NCBI RefSeq assembly: GCF_006829085.1
Contig: NZ_BJTC01000022.1
Location: 1 to 57,058, forward strand
DNA from: Chryseobacterium sp. ON_d1
GTDB taxonomy: Bacteria > Bacteroidota > Bacteroidia > Flavobacteriales > Weeksellaceae
Length of the DNA stretch: 57,058 nucleotides
Direction: 5' to 3'
Part shown: positions 1-8,315 of the stretch, piece after piece
Layout of the letters: every line of letters begins with the position of its first letter
How positions within the stretch are numbered: position 1 is the stretch's first letter
Program-made: the position numbers and the translations under genes
The notes under the pieces: model-generated
Database searches by the model: none
What the model was told of the DNA's origin: nothing
The model's input: the letters and a program-made list of their open reading frames with translations, nothing else

Positions 1-190
1 AATAACTCATGTTTTTTCGAGGGTATAGTCCCGAGATTCCGTACTTGTTATAAAAACCAATCCACTTGCGCAGATTGCTTTCATTAAATCCTTTCTCTGT
101 TGCTATAGATTTAATTGAACAATGAGAATTTTTGTGAAGATTAATACATTCTAGCTTGAAAGCAACGCTAAATTTTTCTTTTCTATACAT
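1..190 (-). CDS. IS3-family transposase OrfA, N-terminal part (cut by window edge)
   Basis: The reverse strand from an ATG at 190 encodes about 63 residues beginning MYRKEKFSVAFKLECINLH and running off the left edge. The pattern FKLEC..L, then SIKSIATEKGFNESNLRKW is the helix-turn-helix of IS3-type OrfA proteins, which bind the element ends before transposition. The start lies about 20 bases inside the terminal repeat, as usual for this family. Only the DNA-binding half is visible, so I cannot tell whether the element is intact or whether an OrfB integrase follows. Confidence 0.8.
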   Translation of the reverse strand, partial: MYRKEKFSVAFKLECINLHKNSHCSIKSIATEKGFNESNLRKWIGFYNKYGISGLYPRKNMSY

Positions 191-235
191 AAAAAAATGC
201 CCCTAAAAAGTGTCTAACTTTTTGGGGGCAGTCCA
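1..235 (-). mobile_element. IS3-family insertion sequence, one end
   Basis: The element's end is the approximately 25-bp terminal repeat at 211-235, which on the minus strand starts TGGACTGCCCCCAAAAAGTT. It begins with TG and carries the CCCC-AAAAGTTAGACA core typical of IS3 (IS150-like) ends. The transposase start lies just inside it. The other end and any target-site duplication fall outside the window. Confidence 0.7.
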
Positions 236-275
236 CATATAGAGCTGAGGATTTTAAATAATACCAAATTGTTTA

Positions 276-1130
276 TTAATTTTTGTTTAACCAAGACTGT
301 ATCAGTTCCTGGTGATCTTTCACCCATTCTTTGGCAGTGGCTTCTTTGTTTTTACTCTGTTCCATTTTCATTAAAAGATCAGACATGTTCTCATCATCAA
401 AATGAAGTTTTGAAAAGAATATGGCCAGCTCCGGATGATCTTTCGCAAAGCTTTTCCTTGAATAAGTCTTAATCTGTTCCGCTTCACCATAAATCTTTTT
501 GGGATCATCAAGAAACTTAAGCTTCATTTTTCCAAACATCCAATGAGGCTGCCATCCCGTTACCACAATCCATTGTTTGCGCTGTATGGCATTCTGTAAC
601 TCGGTGATCATGGCAATGGTAGAGGAGTTGATCTGCTGATAATCCAGTTTATAATCTATGATTGCTTTGTCTGTTCCGGTGGTTAATCCGGCTCCTTTTT
701 CAATGCCTATGATTCTACGATTAAATTGATCTTTATGCTGATTGAGCTCTTCAATAGAGTTCACAGGAACATATTCCGGAACCACCAATCCTATACGGCC
801 GTTGTCGTAATTGGTTCCAAGATGAGTCAGTCCCGGAAATTTAGCGAGCTTTTTTGCGTGAGTGTATGGAAGCCAGACTCCCATGAAAAGGTCTGTATCT
901 TCATTATTCATCGAAGCCAGGATCATATCCGTAGAAGCTTTTTGAATAATAACGTGATATCCCTGTTCATCCAGAATGGCTTTAGCAAGGTGTGTCATCG
1001 CAACATCTTCCGCCCAGCCATCTACCATTCCGATGGTGATATATTTAGAGTTTTTTATATTTTCACACGAACTTAATGCTGTAAATAGTAACATTAAAAC
1101 GGGTAAAAACAGATATTTTAATTGTTTCAT
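276..1130 (-). CDS. Glycine betaine/proline ABC transporter substrate-binding lipoprotein
   Basis: This 284-residue lipoprotein (lipobox LSSC, Cys about 22) is the OpuAC/ProX-type receptor that captures quaternary-amine compatible solutes for osmoprotection. Supporting segments are GMVDGWAEDVAMTHL after the signal, GVWLPYTHA near residue 85 and TGWQPHWMF near 195. These Trp-rich stretches correspond to the aromatic cage of the family. It is the last gene of a three-gene operon and starts one base after the permease stop codon, so translational coupling is likely. The exact ligand (betaine, proline betaine, carnitine or choline) cannot be read from the sequence. Confidence 0.9.
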   Translation of the reverse strand: MKQLKYLFLPVLMLLFTALSSCENIKNSKYITIGMVDGWAEDVAMTHLAKAILDEQGYHVIIQKASTDMILASMNNEDTDLFMGVWLPYTHAKKLAKFPGLTHLGTNYDNGRIGLVVPEYVPVNSIEELNQHKDQFNRRIIGIEKGAGLTTGTDKAIIDYKLDYQQINSSTIAMITELQNAIQRKQWIVVTGWQPHWMFGKMKLKFLDDPKKIYGEAEQIKTYSRKSFAKDHPELAIFFSKLHFDDENMSDLLMKMEQSKNKEATAKEWVKDHQELIQSWLNKN

Positions 1131-1131
1131 C

Positions 1132-1959
1132 TTATTGCTTTTTCTTTACAAATCCCTGGGTAATACGGTCCAGGATAATGGCTAAAATCACAACGGATAA
1201 ACCACTTTCAAATCCTAACCCGATATCCAGATTATTAATTCCTTCCAGTACTTTCTCTCCCAAACCACCTGCAGCAATCATTCCTGCAATCACAACCATG
1301 GATAAGGATAATAATATCGTTTGATTGATCCCTGTTAAAATCGTTTTCATGGCTAAAGGAAGCTCTACTTTAAACAGAATTTGTCGGTTGGTTGCTCCAA
1401 AGGCTCTGGCTGCTTCTACAATATCTTTTGGAACAGCCTCAATTCCTAATGCCGTTAACCTTACTGCAGGCGGCATCGCAAAAATAATCGTTGCAAAAGC
1501 ACCGGGTACTTTTCCGATACTGAAAAACAGCACCGCAGGAATCAGGTAGACAAACGCTGGCATAGTCTGCATCAGATCCAGTAAAGGACGGATGATTTTG
1601 TCTGCTATTTTGCTTTTAGCGGCCAGAATTCCCAAAGGGATAGAAAGGATAAGGGCTGTAATAGTGGAAACAAAGATCAGTGCCAGCGTTTCCATGGTTT
1701 CTTTCCATAATCCCATTAAAAATATTAAGCTTAGTCCGGCTGCAGTTACCACAGCGATAGCTTTTCCGGCTTTCCACAGTGCCAAAAGGGTAAAGAAGAG
1801 AATAATTACATAAAAAGGTGTGTTTGTTAATACCCATTCAATCCCCATGATAGAGGCATTTCCTAAGTGTTTTATGACATCGAATACAGGTTTTCCGTTT
1901 TCTGTGAGCCAATTGATTGCAGTTTCTACATATTGACCTATATCTATAGTTTTATTCAT
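1132..1959 (-). CDS. Glycine betaine/proline ABC transporter permease (OpuAB/ProW type)
   Basis: This 275-residue inner-membrane protein is the translocation channel of the importer. It has several hydrophobic segments (about residues 45-65, 70-95, 100-125, 140-165, 210-235, 245-265) and the cytoplasmic EAA loop EAARAFGATNRQILFKVELP near 185-205, which docks the ATPase. It fits the OpuAB/ProW length. It sits between ATPase and receptor genes with one-base gaps on both sides. The gene order ATPase-permease-receptor matches the classical OpuA operon with separate permease and receptor. Confidence 0.93.
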   Translation of the reverse strand: MNKTIDIGQYVETAINWLTENGKPVFDVIKHLGNASIMGIEWVLTNTPFYVIILFFTLLALWKAGKAIAVVTAAGLSLIFLMGLWKETMETLALIFVSTITALILSIPLGILAAKSKIADKIIRPLLDLMQTMPAFVYLIPAVLFFSIGKVPGAFATIIFAMPPAVRLTALGIEAVPKDIVEAARAFGATNRQILFKVELPLAMKTILTGINQTILLSLSMVVIAGMIAAGGLGEKVLEGINNLDIGLGFESGLSVVILAIILDRITQGFVKKKQ

Positions 1960-1960
1960 C

Positions 1961-3211
1961 TTATTGGTTGTTTGCGATTTCTTTTAATTCAATAATTTCT
2001 TCTTCGTTAAACTTTGTGGCTTCTATGATCAGAGATAACTGGGTCACAAGACCTAAAAATTTATTGTCTTCATCAATCACGGCAATGGACGATTTATTTT
2101 CTGAGATCAGTGGTAACATTTCTTCAACAGTCACTTCAGGATACACTGAAGGAACATTACTGTTGATAATTGATTCTACTGTTGGTTCTTTCTTTTTGGC
2201 AATGCGTACGACATCGTTAAGAGTAACAAATCCAAGAAATTTATTCTGAAAATCTACAACAGGTAAGTTTTCCAATCCGGTGGCTCTCATTTTTCGTAAA
2301 GCACCCTCAGGACCATCTTTTCTGAAACGGACCACCGTAGCTTTATCAAACATTAAAGATCTTGCTGTAATAATGGTTTTACGGTCTACTTTTTCTACGA
2401 ACGCTTTTACATAGTCGCTTGCTGGGTTGGTTAAAATTTCTTCCGCTGTTCCTATCTGTTCTATGACTCCATCTTTCATGATGACGATACGGTCTCCGAT
2501 TTTAATGGCCTCATCCAGATCATGGGTAATGAAGACGATGGTTTTCTGTAAGGTATTCTGCAGTTCAAGCATCTGATCCTGCATTTCAGATTTTATCAAT
2601 GGGTCAAGTGCAGAAAAGGCTTCGTCCATAAGCAGTACCTCAGGATCATTGGCCAAAGCTCTTGCTAACCCTACTCTCTGTTGCATTCCTCCTGAAAGTT
2701 GTGAAGAGTATTGGTTTTCAAAACCGGTTAATCCTACGATATCCAGTGCTTTCTGTGCCTTTTTATCGCGTGAAGCTTTATCTTCTCCTCTTATTTCCAG
2801 CCCAAAACCGGCATTGTCTAGAACCGTATGATGGGGGAGTAATCCGAATTTCTGGAATACCATGCTCATTTCCGTTCTTCTTACTTCCAGCAGTTCTTTG
2901 TTGTTTTTGCTGGTGATATCATCGTCATTGATGTATACTTTTCCGGAAGTAGGCTCATTCAGTCTGTTAAGACAGCGCAGTAAAGTAGATTTTCCACTTC
3001 CTGACAGTCCCATGATGACAAAGAATTCCCCTTCATAGATTTCAAAACTGGCTTTGTTGATTCCTATGGTGCAGCCAGTTTTTTCAAGAATTTCCTTTTT
3101 GGAAAAACCTTTGTCTAAAAGTTCCTGTGCTTTTTCTTTGTTTTTACCAAAGATGATAGTCAGGTCTTCAACCTTAAGTTTTACTTTTCGAGTGTTTTCA
3201 TTTTTTTCCAT
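1961..3211 (-). CDS. Glycine betaine/proline ABC transporter ATPase with CBS domains
   Basis: This 416-residue cytoplasmic ATPase energises uptake of compatible solutes. Walker A is GLSGSGKST near residue 69, the signature is LSGGMQQRVGLARAL near 170 and Walker B is VLLMDEAFSALD near 190, followed by the His switch FITHD. The C-terminal 130 residues form two CBS repeats (about 285-340 and 350-405). In OpuA these sense ionic strength and gate transport, so osmotic regulation at protein level is expected. It is the first gene of the operon. The upstream leader is unusually long and structured. Confidence 0.94.
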   Translation of the reverse strand: MEKNENTRKVKLKVEDLTIIFGKNKEKAQELLDKGFSKKEILEKTGCTIGINKASFEIYEGEFFVIMGLSGSGKSTLLRCLNRLNEPTSGKVYINDDDITSKNNKELLEVRRTEMSMVFQKFGLLPHHTVLDNAGFGLEIRGEDKASRDKKAQKALDIVGLTGFENQYSSQLSGGMQQRVGLARALANDPEVLLMDEAFSALDPLIKSEMQDQMLELQNTLQKTIVFITHDLDEAIKIGDRIVIMKDGVIEQIGTAEEILTNPASDYVKAFVEKVDRKTIITARSLMFDKATVVRFRKDGPEGALRKMRATGLENLPVVDFQNKFLGFVTLNDVVRIAKKKEPTVESIINSNVPSVYPEVTVEEMLPLISENKSSIAVIDEDNKFLGLVTQLSLIIEATKFNEEEIIELKEIANNQ

Positions 3212-3740
3212 ATTCAGAATTTTTCAATTAATAATTGGATATAAAAACTGTACATCAATTCATTATATCCATTTAGCTTTAGTTGTTCTGGTGATGACGA
3301 TAGGATAAAATAACCTGCCAAGCCATTAGTGATAAAAGCTTCAAACAAAAAAATAACAGCATAAAGACCTGATGGCCTTATGTTTATTTTAAATATTTCA
3401 ATAGATTATACTCTAGAAAAAGAGTGTATTATGTAAAAAGAAACTGATCTTTTACATAGATTCTACAATTAAATTACGGATGAGGTAATTAAAGATATGT
3501 GTACTGAACAACTTGAATGGCTACATTTCATCAAAATGCTTGCCAGCATCAAAAAACTGTATATCAATTTCTGATGACGGTGCAAATTTACGAATTTTAT
3601 ATTAAATGGATTTTTATGGCTGTAATGTGTTGGTTTTCAGTGTTGTTTTAAATCAGGTGTTTCACGGCATTTTTTCTCTTATCATTTAAGTTAAGAGAAT
3701 ATTGATGTGAGAAGAAACTTTGACGATAAACTCGTAAGGC
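3212..3740. other. 529-base intergenic stretch: predicted long leader of the betaine importer operon
   Basis: No credible gene is seen. On the minus strand a TAAATTTG (-7) box lies at 3583-3590, which would give the operon a 5' leader of about 365 bases. Inside it are three successive imperfect hairpins at 3360-3382, 3406-3430 and 3431-3457. An 18-bp sequence at 3243-3260 recurs at 3552-3569 with one mismatch, and each copy is followed by TGATGACG (3292-3299 and 3572-3579). No -33 TTG is evident at the right distance, so the promoter call is weak. I do not recognise a known riboswitch. Confidence 0.45.
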
Positions 3741-4106
3741 TTATTTCAATAAAACGGCAATAATAGCAAGGATGGCAGGTAAAGCCTGAACGAAAAAAAT
3801 TTTTTTAGTGGCAGAAATTGCTCCGTAGATTCCGGCAACGGCTACACATCCTAAAAAGAATAGCGCTACATTGGTCTGCCATTGCGGATCTTTAATCAGA
3901 AACGACCAGATCAGTCCGGCAGCCAGAAAACCATTGTAAAGCCCCTGATTGGCAGCGAGTCCTTTGGTTGGCTTAAACATTTCTGCAGGCAGAGCCGCTT
4001 TAAAAACTTCTTTTCCTTTGGTTTCCCATGCGAACATTTCCATCCAAAGAATATAAAGGTGTTCCAGTGCAACAACAGCGATCAGAATTTTAGCAACGAT
4101 TTCCAT
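3741..4106 (-). CDS. DUF1304 family small membrane protein
   Basis: This 121-residue protein has four hydrophobic segments (about 3-20, 52-70, 78-96, 102-120) and the family features EHLYILWMEMFAWET near the N-terminus and NQGLYNGFLAAGL near 54-66. DUF1304 proteins are small inner-membrane proteins of unknown biochemical role. It is transcribed divergently from a Crp/Fnr-type regulator whose start is 65 bases away, so the two may share control, but nothing in the sequence proves a link. Confidence 0.85.
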   Translation of the reverse strand: MEIVAKILIAVVALEHLYILWMEMFAWETKGKEVFKAALPAEMFKPTKGLAANQGLYNGFLAAGLIWSFLIKDPQWQTNVALFFLGCVAVAGIYGAISATKKIFFVQALPAILAIIAVLLK

Positions 4107-4170
4107 GATTCAATATTTTCTCATTGTAAAACTAAAAAAATAAAGTTAAGTTTGAGTATTAATTCTTACA

Positions 4171-4743
4171 ATGGACTCATTCAAATCGCATTTAAGCAAA
4201 TTTATTACTGTAACTGACGAGGAATATACTTCTATTGTGTCCTTTTTTCAGATTCTTGATGTGAAAAAGAAACAGAATCTTGTGTTGGAAGGAGAGATCT
4301 GCCGGACGATGTATTTTGTGGTGAAAGGATGTCTGAGAAAGTTCTTCATCAACGAGAAAGGGGTGGAACAAACTACTGAATTTGCCATTGAAAATTGGTG
4401 GATTACAGACACATTCGCTTACGAAAGACAAATAAAAACCAGCTTTTCTATACAGTCGGTAGAACATTCTTCTGTTTTGATGATTGATTTGGAACGTCAG
4501 GAAGAATTATTACAAAAGCATCCTGTAATGGAAAGGTATTTCCGTATGGTCTATCAGCGGGCATATGCTGCTGCTGAACGCAGAATCCGTTATTTGTATG
4601 AAATGTCCAGAGAAGAACTTTATGTGCATTTCAGTACATTATATCCATGGTTTATTCAAAGAATTCCTCAATACCTGATTGCTTCCTTTTTGAATCTAAC
4701 TCCGGAATATCTGAGTGAAATCAGAGCCAAATTACGTTCTTAA
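4171..4743 (+). CDS. Crp/Fnr family transcriptional regulator
   Basis: This 190-residue protein has an N-terminal cyclic-nucleotide-binding-like beta-roll (about 20-125), with FVVKGCLRKFFINEKGVEQT matching the family glycine turn. A C-terminal helix-turn-helix at about 150-188 reads SFLNLTPEYLSEIRAKL. The roll lacks a clear cAMP-binding Arg-Ser pair and there is no Fe-S cysteine cluster, so the effector is unknown. This short, divergent type is common in Bacteroidetes. It is followed by DoxX and AhpD-like genes on the same strand, which makes them candidate targets in one operon. Confidence 0.87.
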   Translation: MDSFKSHLSKFITVTDEEYTSIVSFFQILDVKKKQNLVLEGEICRTMYFVVKGCLRKFFINEKGVEQTTEFAIENWWITDTFAYERQIKTSFSIQSVEHSSVLMIDLERQEELLQKHPVMERYFRMVYQRAYAAAERRIRYLYEMSREELYVHFSTLYPWFIQRIPQYLIASFLNLTPEYLSEIRAKLRS

Positions 4744-4806
4744 ACCAGTTTAAGTTTTTTACAGATCAGAAGCCGGAAATTTGTCATGTGATTAAAAGCT
4801 AATGCA

Positions 4807-5238
4807 ATGACAGATACCAAAAATCAATTTCCACAAATCTATTTAAGGCTGGCTCTAGCCATTACCATGCTTTCTGCAGTAGCAGACCGGTTCGGGTTAT
4901 GGAGCAAAGAAAATTCTTCATGGGGAAACATGGAAAGCTTTAAACAATACACAAGGCAACTGACATTTTTTCTTCCGGAATCTCTGAGTACATTTTCAGC
5001 ATATGCTGCTACCTTTTTGGAAATTCTTTTTCCTTTAATGCTGATTTTAGGATATAAAACAAAAATGGCTGCCTACGGAAGCTGTATCTTATTGTTGGTT
5101 TTTGCCATATCCATGACCATTGCATCTGGACCAAAAGCCCCGCTGAATTACTCTGTATGGGTGGGAAGTGCTGCTGCACTTTTACTGGCGGTACAACAAC
5201 ATTATTCTTTAAGTATAGATCAATTAACCAAAAAATAA
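4807..5238 (+). CDS. DoxX family membrane protein
   Basis: This 143-residue integral membrane protein has about four hydrophobic segments and the DoxX-like pattern RLALAITMLSAVADRFGLW at residues 10-28, then FLEILFPLMLILGYKTKMAA in the middle. Family members are often associated with redox or thiol stress systems, but no reaction is assigned here. It lies 63 bases after the Crp/Fnr gene and seven bases before a CxxC alkylhydroperoxidase-like gene, consistent with a small oxidative-stress operon. Confidence 0.82.
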   Translation: MTDTKNQFPQIYLRLALAITMLSAVADRFGLWSKENSSWGNMESFKQYTRQLTFFLPESLSTFSAYAATFLEILFPLMLILGYKTKMAAYGSCILLLVFAISMTIASGPKAPLNYSVWVGSAAALLLAVQQHYSLSIDQLTKK

Positions 5239-5245
5239 TAATATT

Positions 5246-5689
5246 ATGAGCGCAAGATTGAATATTGCAACAGTAGATTCAGCAGCATATAAAGCAATGC
5301 TGGGATTGGAAGGATATTTACAAACTATTTCTTTGACACCCATTCAGAAGGAGCTGATTAAGATCAGAGCTTCACAGATCAATAAATGTGCTTTTTGCCT
5401 TGATATGCATACAAAAGATGCTATTAAATACGGAGAAAATCCTCAAAGAATCTTTATTCTGAACGGATGGACAGAAGCCAAAGAATTTTTCACCGAAGAA
5501 GAGCAGGCATTATTGGCAATGACAGAAGAAATTACCCTGATAAGCGACAAGGGATTAACTGAAGAAACCTATCAGAAAGCAAAGTCATTCTTTGATGATA
5601 ACCAAATCGCTCAAATTATCATGGCAATCATTACGATCAATGCCTGGAACAGAATTGCAGTAAGTACTCATCTTCCGATTGCAAAATAG
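5246..5689 (+). CDS. Carboxymuconolactone decarboxylase / AhpD-like protein
   Basis: This 147-residue all-alpha protein carries the AhpD core NKCAFCLDMHTKDA, with Cys48, Cys51 and His55 forming the CxxCxxxH redox motif. Family members act as peroxidases or disulfide reductases in alkylhydroperoxide defence. The true decarboxylases lack this cysteine pair, so a redox role is the better reading. It follows the DoxX gene by seven bases and is probably the last gene of the operon. Confidence 0.88.
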   Translation: MSARLNIATVDSAAYKAMLGLEGYLQTISLTPIQKELIKIRASQINKCAFCLDMHTKDAIKYGENPQRIFILNGWTEAKEFFTEEEQALLAMTEEITLISDKGLTEETYQKAKSFFDDNQIAQIIMAIITINAWNRIAVSTHLPIAK

Positions 5690-5767
5690 TGAAGTCGGGA
5701 AGATGAGTGATGGAGGATGGAAGTTGATGAAGACTGCATCATCTACGGATGTTTACTTTATTTTAAG

Positions 5768-5799
5768 AAACGGCCTTTCAAATTTTTGAAAGGCCGTTT
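5768..5799. terminator. Intrinsic terminator downstream of the AhpD-like gene
   Basis: A near-perfect inverted repeat: AAACGGCCTTTCAAA pairs with TTTGAAAGGCCGTTT across a tiny loop. It is 80 bases past the stop at 5689. It also lies beyond the 3' end of the convergent cyclase gene, so it may serve both strands, although the T run is short. Confidence 0.7.
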
Positions 5800-5932
5800 T
5801 GATACAAGATGAAAAGTGACAATGTAGCACCGTTTGGGTATTAATTCTAAAATAAATTCTAAGGTTAATTTTATTTTTTAAAACAGAATTACATTGTCTC
5901 TTCGTTTCTCAGATATATTGTAAGTATTTAAA

Positions 5933-6901
5933 TTAATAAATAGCCACAGGATTTACATTCACCTGAGTAGAGCCAACATATAAAGACTGTCCCAGCACGA
6001 ATAAAAATTCCCAGATTTTTTGTTTCACCAACGGACGGCTGTCTATCAGTTCCAGGTTATAGATTCCTTTTTTGGCCAGCATAAACTGGTTGATAGGGAA
6101 TTCTTCTTTACTTTTTGGGTTAGGATAGACTTCAGAAGCCCAGGTGTCACCGCCAAAAGCTACGATGCCCTGATCGGCTAGCCATTTTGCAGCGTCCATT
6201 CCGATTCCCGGTTCAGTTTCCAGGAATTGCTGGTTGTTTTTACCAATCAACTCAAGCCATCCGGTATTAAACAGTATAATATCGCCTTTTCTCAGGGTAA
6301 GCCCCTGCTTCTTTAAAACAGATTGGATGTCTTCCACCGTAAATTCTGTTCCTCCCGGTACAATTGATTTTCCATAATGGGCAGTCATATCAAGAATTAC
6401 ACCGCGGGTAACGAAAGGAGGAACTTTTTCAACACCCAGTTTTTTCACCCCTTCTACGGTTACAAAGTCTGTTGCTTTATTTCCGTTGTAGTACGTGTTA
6501 TCAATCCCGATGTGTCCGATTCCGTTAAGCTGGGTTCCCACGCCGGTCCATCCGTTCACCAGTTCGTCATTGAAGGTGAATTTGTTTGGTCCTATGCTTT
6601 TTCCGCCCTGTTCTCCGGGTTGAATATTGTATAAATTAAAACTTCTGTGTCTGAAAGCAGGTAGATTTTTATCAATCGGAACCGCAAGCGCCAGCGTTTT
6701 ACCTTGTTTCACGAGCCCTAATGCCTGTTTTACAACTTCAGGTGTCAATAAATTAGCAGCTCCGATCTCATCTTTTGTTCCATAAGCAGAAGGAAACCAT
6801 GATTGGTCTTCCGGATTAACGAGGGTCTGAGCATTTAATGCAATGCCGTTTATAGTCAATAGTGTCGCTAACCAGAACACTTTGATCAGATTATTTTTCA
6901 T
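5933..6901 (-). CDS. Cyclase family protein (kynurenine formamidase-like), secreted
   Basis: This 322-residue protein has a signal peptide (cleavage likely after LNAQ, about 24), so it acts in the periplasm or outside the cell. It belongs to the cyclase superfamily (PF04199), metal-dependent hydrolases that include bacterial arylformamidase. The region GWTGVGTQLNGIGHIGID near 110-128 corresponds to the metal-site segment. This long subfamily does not show the textbook HxGTHxDxP motif, so the substrate is unclear. LNPEDQSWFP-type N-terminal residues and the FGGDTWASE segment fit the long, secreted branch. No operon partner. Confidence 0.82.
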   Translation of the reverse strand: MKNNLIKVFWLATLLTINGIALNAQTLVNPEDQSWFPSAYGTKDEIGAANLLTPEVVKQALGLVKQGKTLALAVPIDKNLPAFRHRSFNLYNIQPGEQGGKSIGPNKFTFNDELVNGWTGVGTQLNGIGHIGIDNTYYNGNKATDFVTVEGVKKLGVEKVPPFVTRGVILDMTAHYGKSIVPGGTEFTVEDIQSVLKKQGLTLRKGDIILFNTGWLELIGKNNQQFLETEPGIGMDAAKWLADQGIVAFGGDTWASEVYPNPKSKEEFPINQFMLAKKGIYNLELIDSRPLVKQKIWEFLFVLGQSLYVGSTQVNVNPVAIY

Positions 6902-6919
6902 TTTTATAAGGATTGAGGT

Positions 6920-7117
6920 TAAAAGAAAGGAAGCTGGAAGCTGGGAGAGGGAAGTTCTATTAGTGTATTGATAATTAGGTGGTTTTTATGCACTTTTCTG
7001 CATGTAACAAAGAGATTCCTCCTACGTCGGAATGACAGTTGGAGTTCAATCGTAAACCAATCTATTGGTTATCCGACATCAATAACTTCAATCTTCCAGC
7101 CTCTTTCTTCCAGCTTT
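6920..7117. repeat. Dispersed repeat-like element with inverted purine/pyrimidine ends
   Basis: The gap between the cyclase and aldo/keto reductase genes starts with GGAAGCTGGAAGCTGGGAG (6927-6945) and ends with the inverted relative CTTCCAGCCTCTTTCTTCCAGC (7093-7114, shown in part). Inside is a CCTCCTACGTCGGAATGACA segment of the type that recurs in flavobacterial spacers. No coding potential is evident. It resembles a small non-autonomous or palindromic intergenic repeat. Confidence 0.4.
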
Positions 7118-7120
7118 ATA

Positions 7121-8104
7121 CTATATCTCGCTCAAAGCCGAATTGATAAACTTCAGTTCTTCCTGTGAAAGATCAATAGACATTGCTTTTGCATTTTCGA
7201 TGGCTTGCTGCGCATTTCTTGCTCCCGCCAACACTACTGTAATAGCTGGCTGAAGGGTAGTCCATCTTAAAACAAGCTGAGAAAGGCTGGCTCCTTTTTC
7301 CTGAGCAATAGGTTCAATTTTTTCTAAGAAAGTTTTTACTTTATTCAAATCAAACTGAGAGAAATATCCGTTTCTGTGGTCATTATCTTTCAATTGGGTT
7401 TCTTTGAAATATTTACCGGTTAAAAGACCTCTTTCCATCGGACTGTACACGATAATTCCTGAATTGTTTTCCAAAGAATAAGGAACAAGATCATTTTCAA
7501 TAGCACGGTTCAGCATACTGTAAGAAACCTGGTTGCTGGCAAGCTTTAAGGTTCTGTTAGCTTCTTCCATTTGAGCCACGCTGTAATTGCTTACCCCTGC
7601 GGCACGGATTTTTCCCTGCTGGATCAATAGTTCCATAGCTTCCATTGTTTCGCAGATAGGTGTAGTACTGTCCGGCCAGTGAAGCTGTAAAAGATCGATA
7701 TAATCTGTCCCTAATCTTTTTAAACTCTCTTCAACTTCCTTGATGATGTTTTCTTTAGAAGCTAATTTGTACACCGGAAGAACTTGTCCTTCATCTTCTG
7801 CATCAAAGAAAAATTCTCCCTTACCATTATTGCTTCCGTCCCATACCAATCCGAATTTTGTCAAAAGCTGGATTTTTGAACGGTCCTTTCCTTTGATAGC
7901 CTCACCTATCATTTCTTCACTCAATCCGAAACCGTAGAATGGTGCAGTATCGATAGATGTTACACCATGATCCAATGATGCGTGAATAGAATTAATAGAA
8001 TCCTGTTTTTCATTACCTCCCCACATATTTCCGCCGATTGCAAATGCTCCGTGTGTGATTGTTGATAATTCTAAATCAGTGTTTCCTAATTTTCTGTATT
8101 CCAT
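7121..8104 (-). CDS. Aldo/keto reductase
   Basis: This 327-residue NADPH-dependent oxidoreductase has an intact AKR tetrad: Asp52 and Tyr57 in SIDTAPFYG, Lys83 in LLTKFG and His142 in LQLHWPD. The fold is a TIM barrel, and the IVYSPMERGLLTGKYF segment matches the AKR11/AKR12-like branch that reduces aldehydes and ketones. The C-terminal VVLAGARNAQQ forms the phosphate-binding part of the cofactor site. It stands alone between repeat-rich spacers. The physiological substrate cannot be inferred. Confidence 0.92.
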   Translation of the reverse strand: MEYRKLGNTDLELSTITHGAFAIGGNMWGGNEKQDSINSIHASLDHGVTSIDTAPFYGFGLSEEMIGEAIKGKDRSKIQLLTKFGLVWDGSNNGKGEFFFDAEDEGQVLPVYKLASKENIIKEVEESLKRLGTDYIDLLQLHWPDSTTPICETMEAMELLIQQGKIRAAGVSNYSVAQMEEANRTLKLASNQVSYSMLNRAIENDLVPYSLENNSGIIVYSPMERGLLTGKYFKETQLKDNDHRNGYFSQFDLNKVKTFLEKIEPIAQEKGASLSQLVLRWTTLQPAITVVLAGARNAQQAIENAKAMSIDLSQEELKFINSALSEI

Positions 8105-8124
8105 TTTGTTTTAATTGTTATGTG

Positions 8125-8182
8125 TAAACCACCCCGTCAAAAATTCTTTGAATTTTCGCCACCCCTCCACTGGAGGGGAATT
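8125..8182 (+). repeat. Dispersed ACCCCGTC/CCACCCCTCC repeat, copy 1
   Basis: The element reads TAAACCACCCCGTC, a variable middle, then GCCACCCCTCC, three bases and GGAGGGGAATT, so it ends in a CCCCTCC/GGAGGGG hairpin. A related copy lies in inverted orientation at 13867-13921. Both are in gaps beside aldo/keto reductase genes. Confidence 0.6.
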
Positions 8183-8315
8183 CTCGCCGTTTCAATGTTG
8201 ACACTTTTAAGAACTTTTCGATATAAAAAGACTTTAAATATTCTTCTCTGTATTCTGATTAGAAACTTCTTTTTATTTAAGTGTCTGAAACTTTTGTGAC
8301 TTTTATGGTTAAAAA

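Noticed and set aside
269..472. 67-residue frame opposite the betaine-binding protein
   Set aside because: Antisense shadow of a clear lipoprotein gene.
3674..3699. TTCTCTTA/TAAGAGAA hairpin as terminator of the DUF1304 gene
   Set aside because: On the minus strand it is followed by A-rich rather than T-rich sequence, so I do not list it as a terminator.
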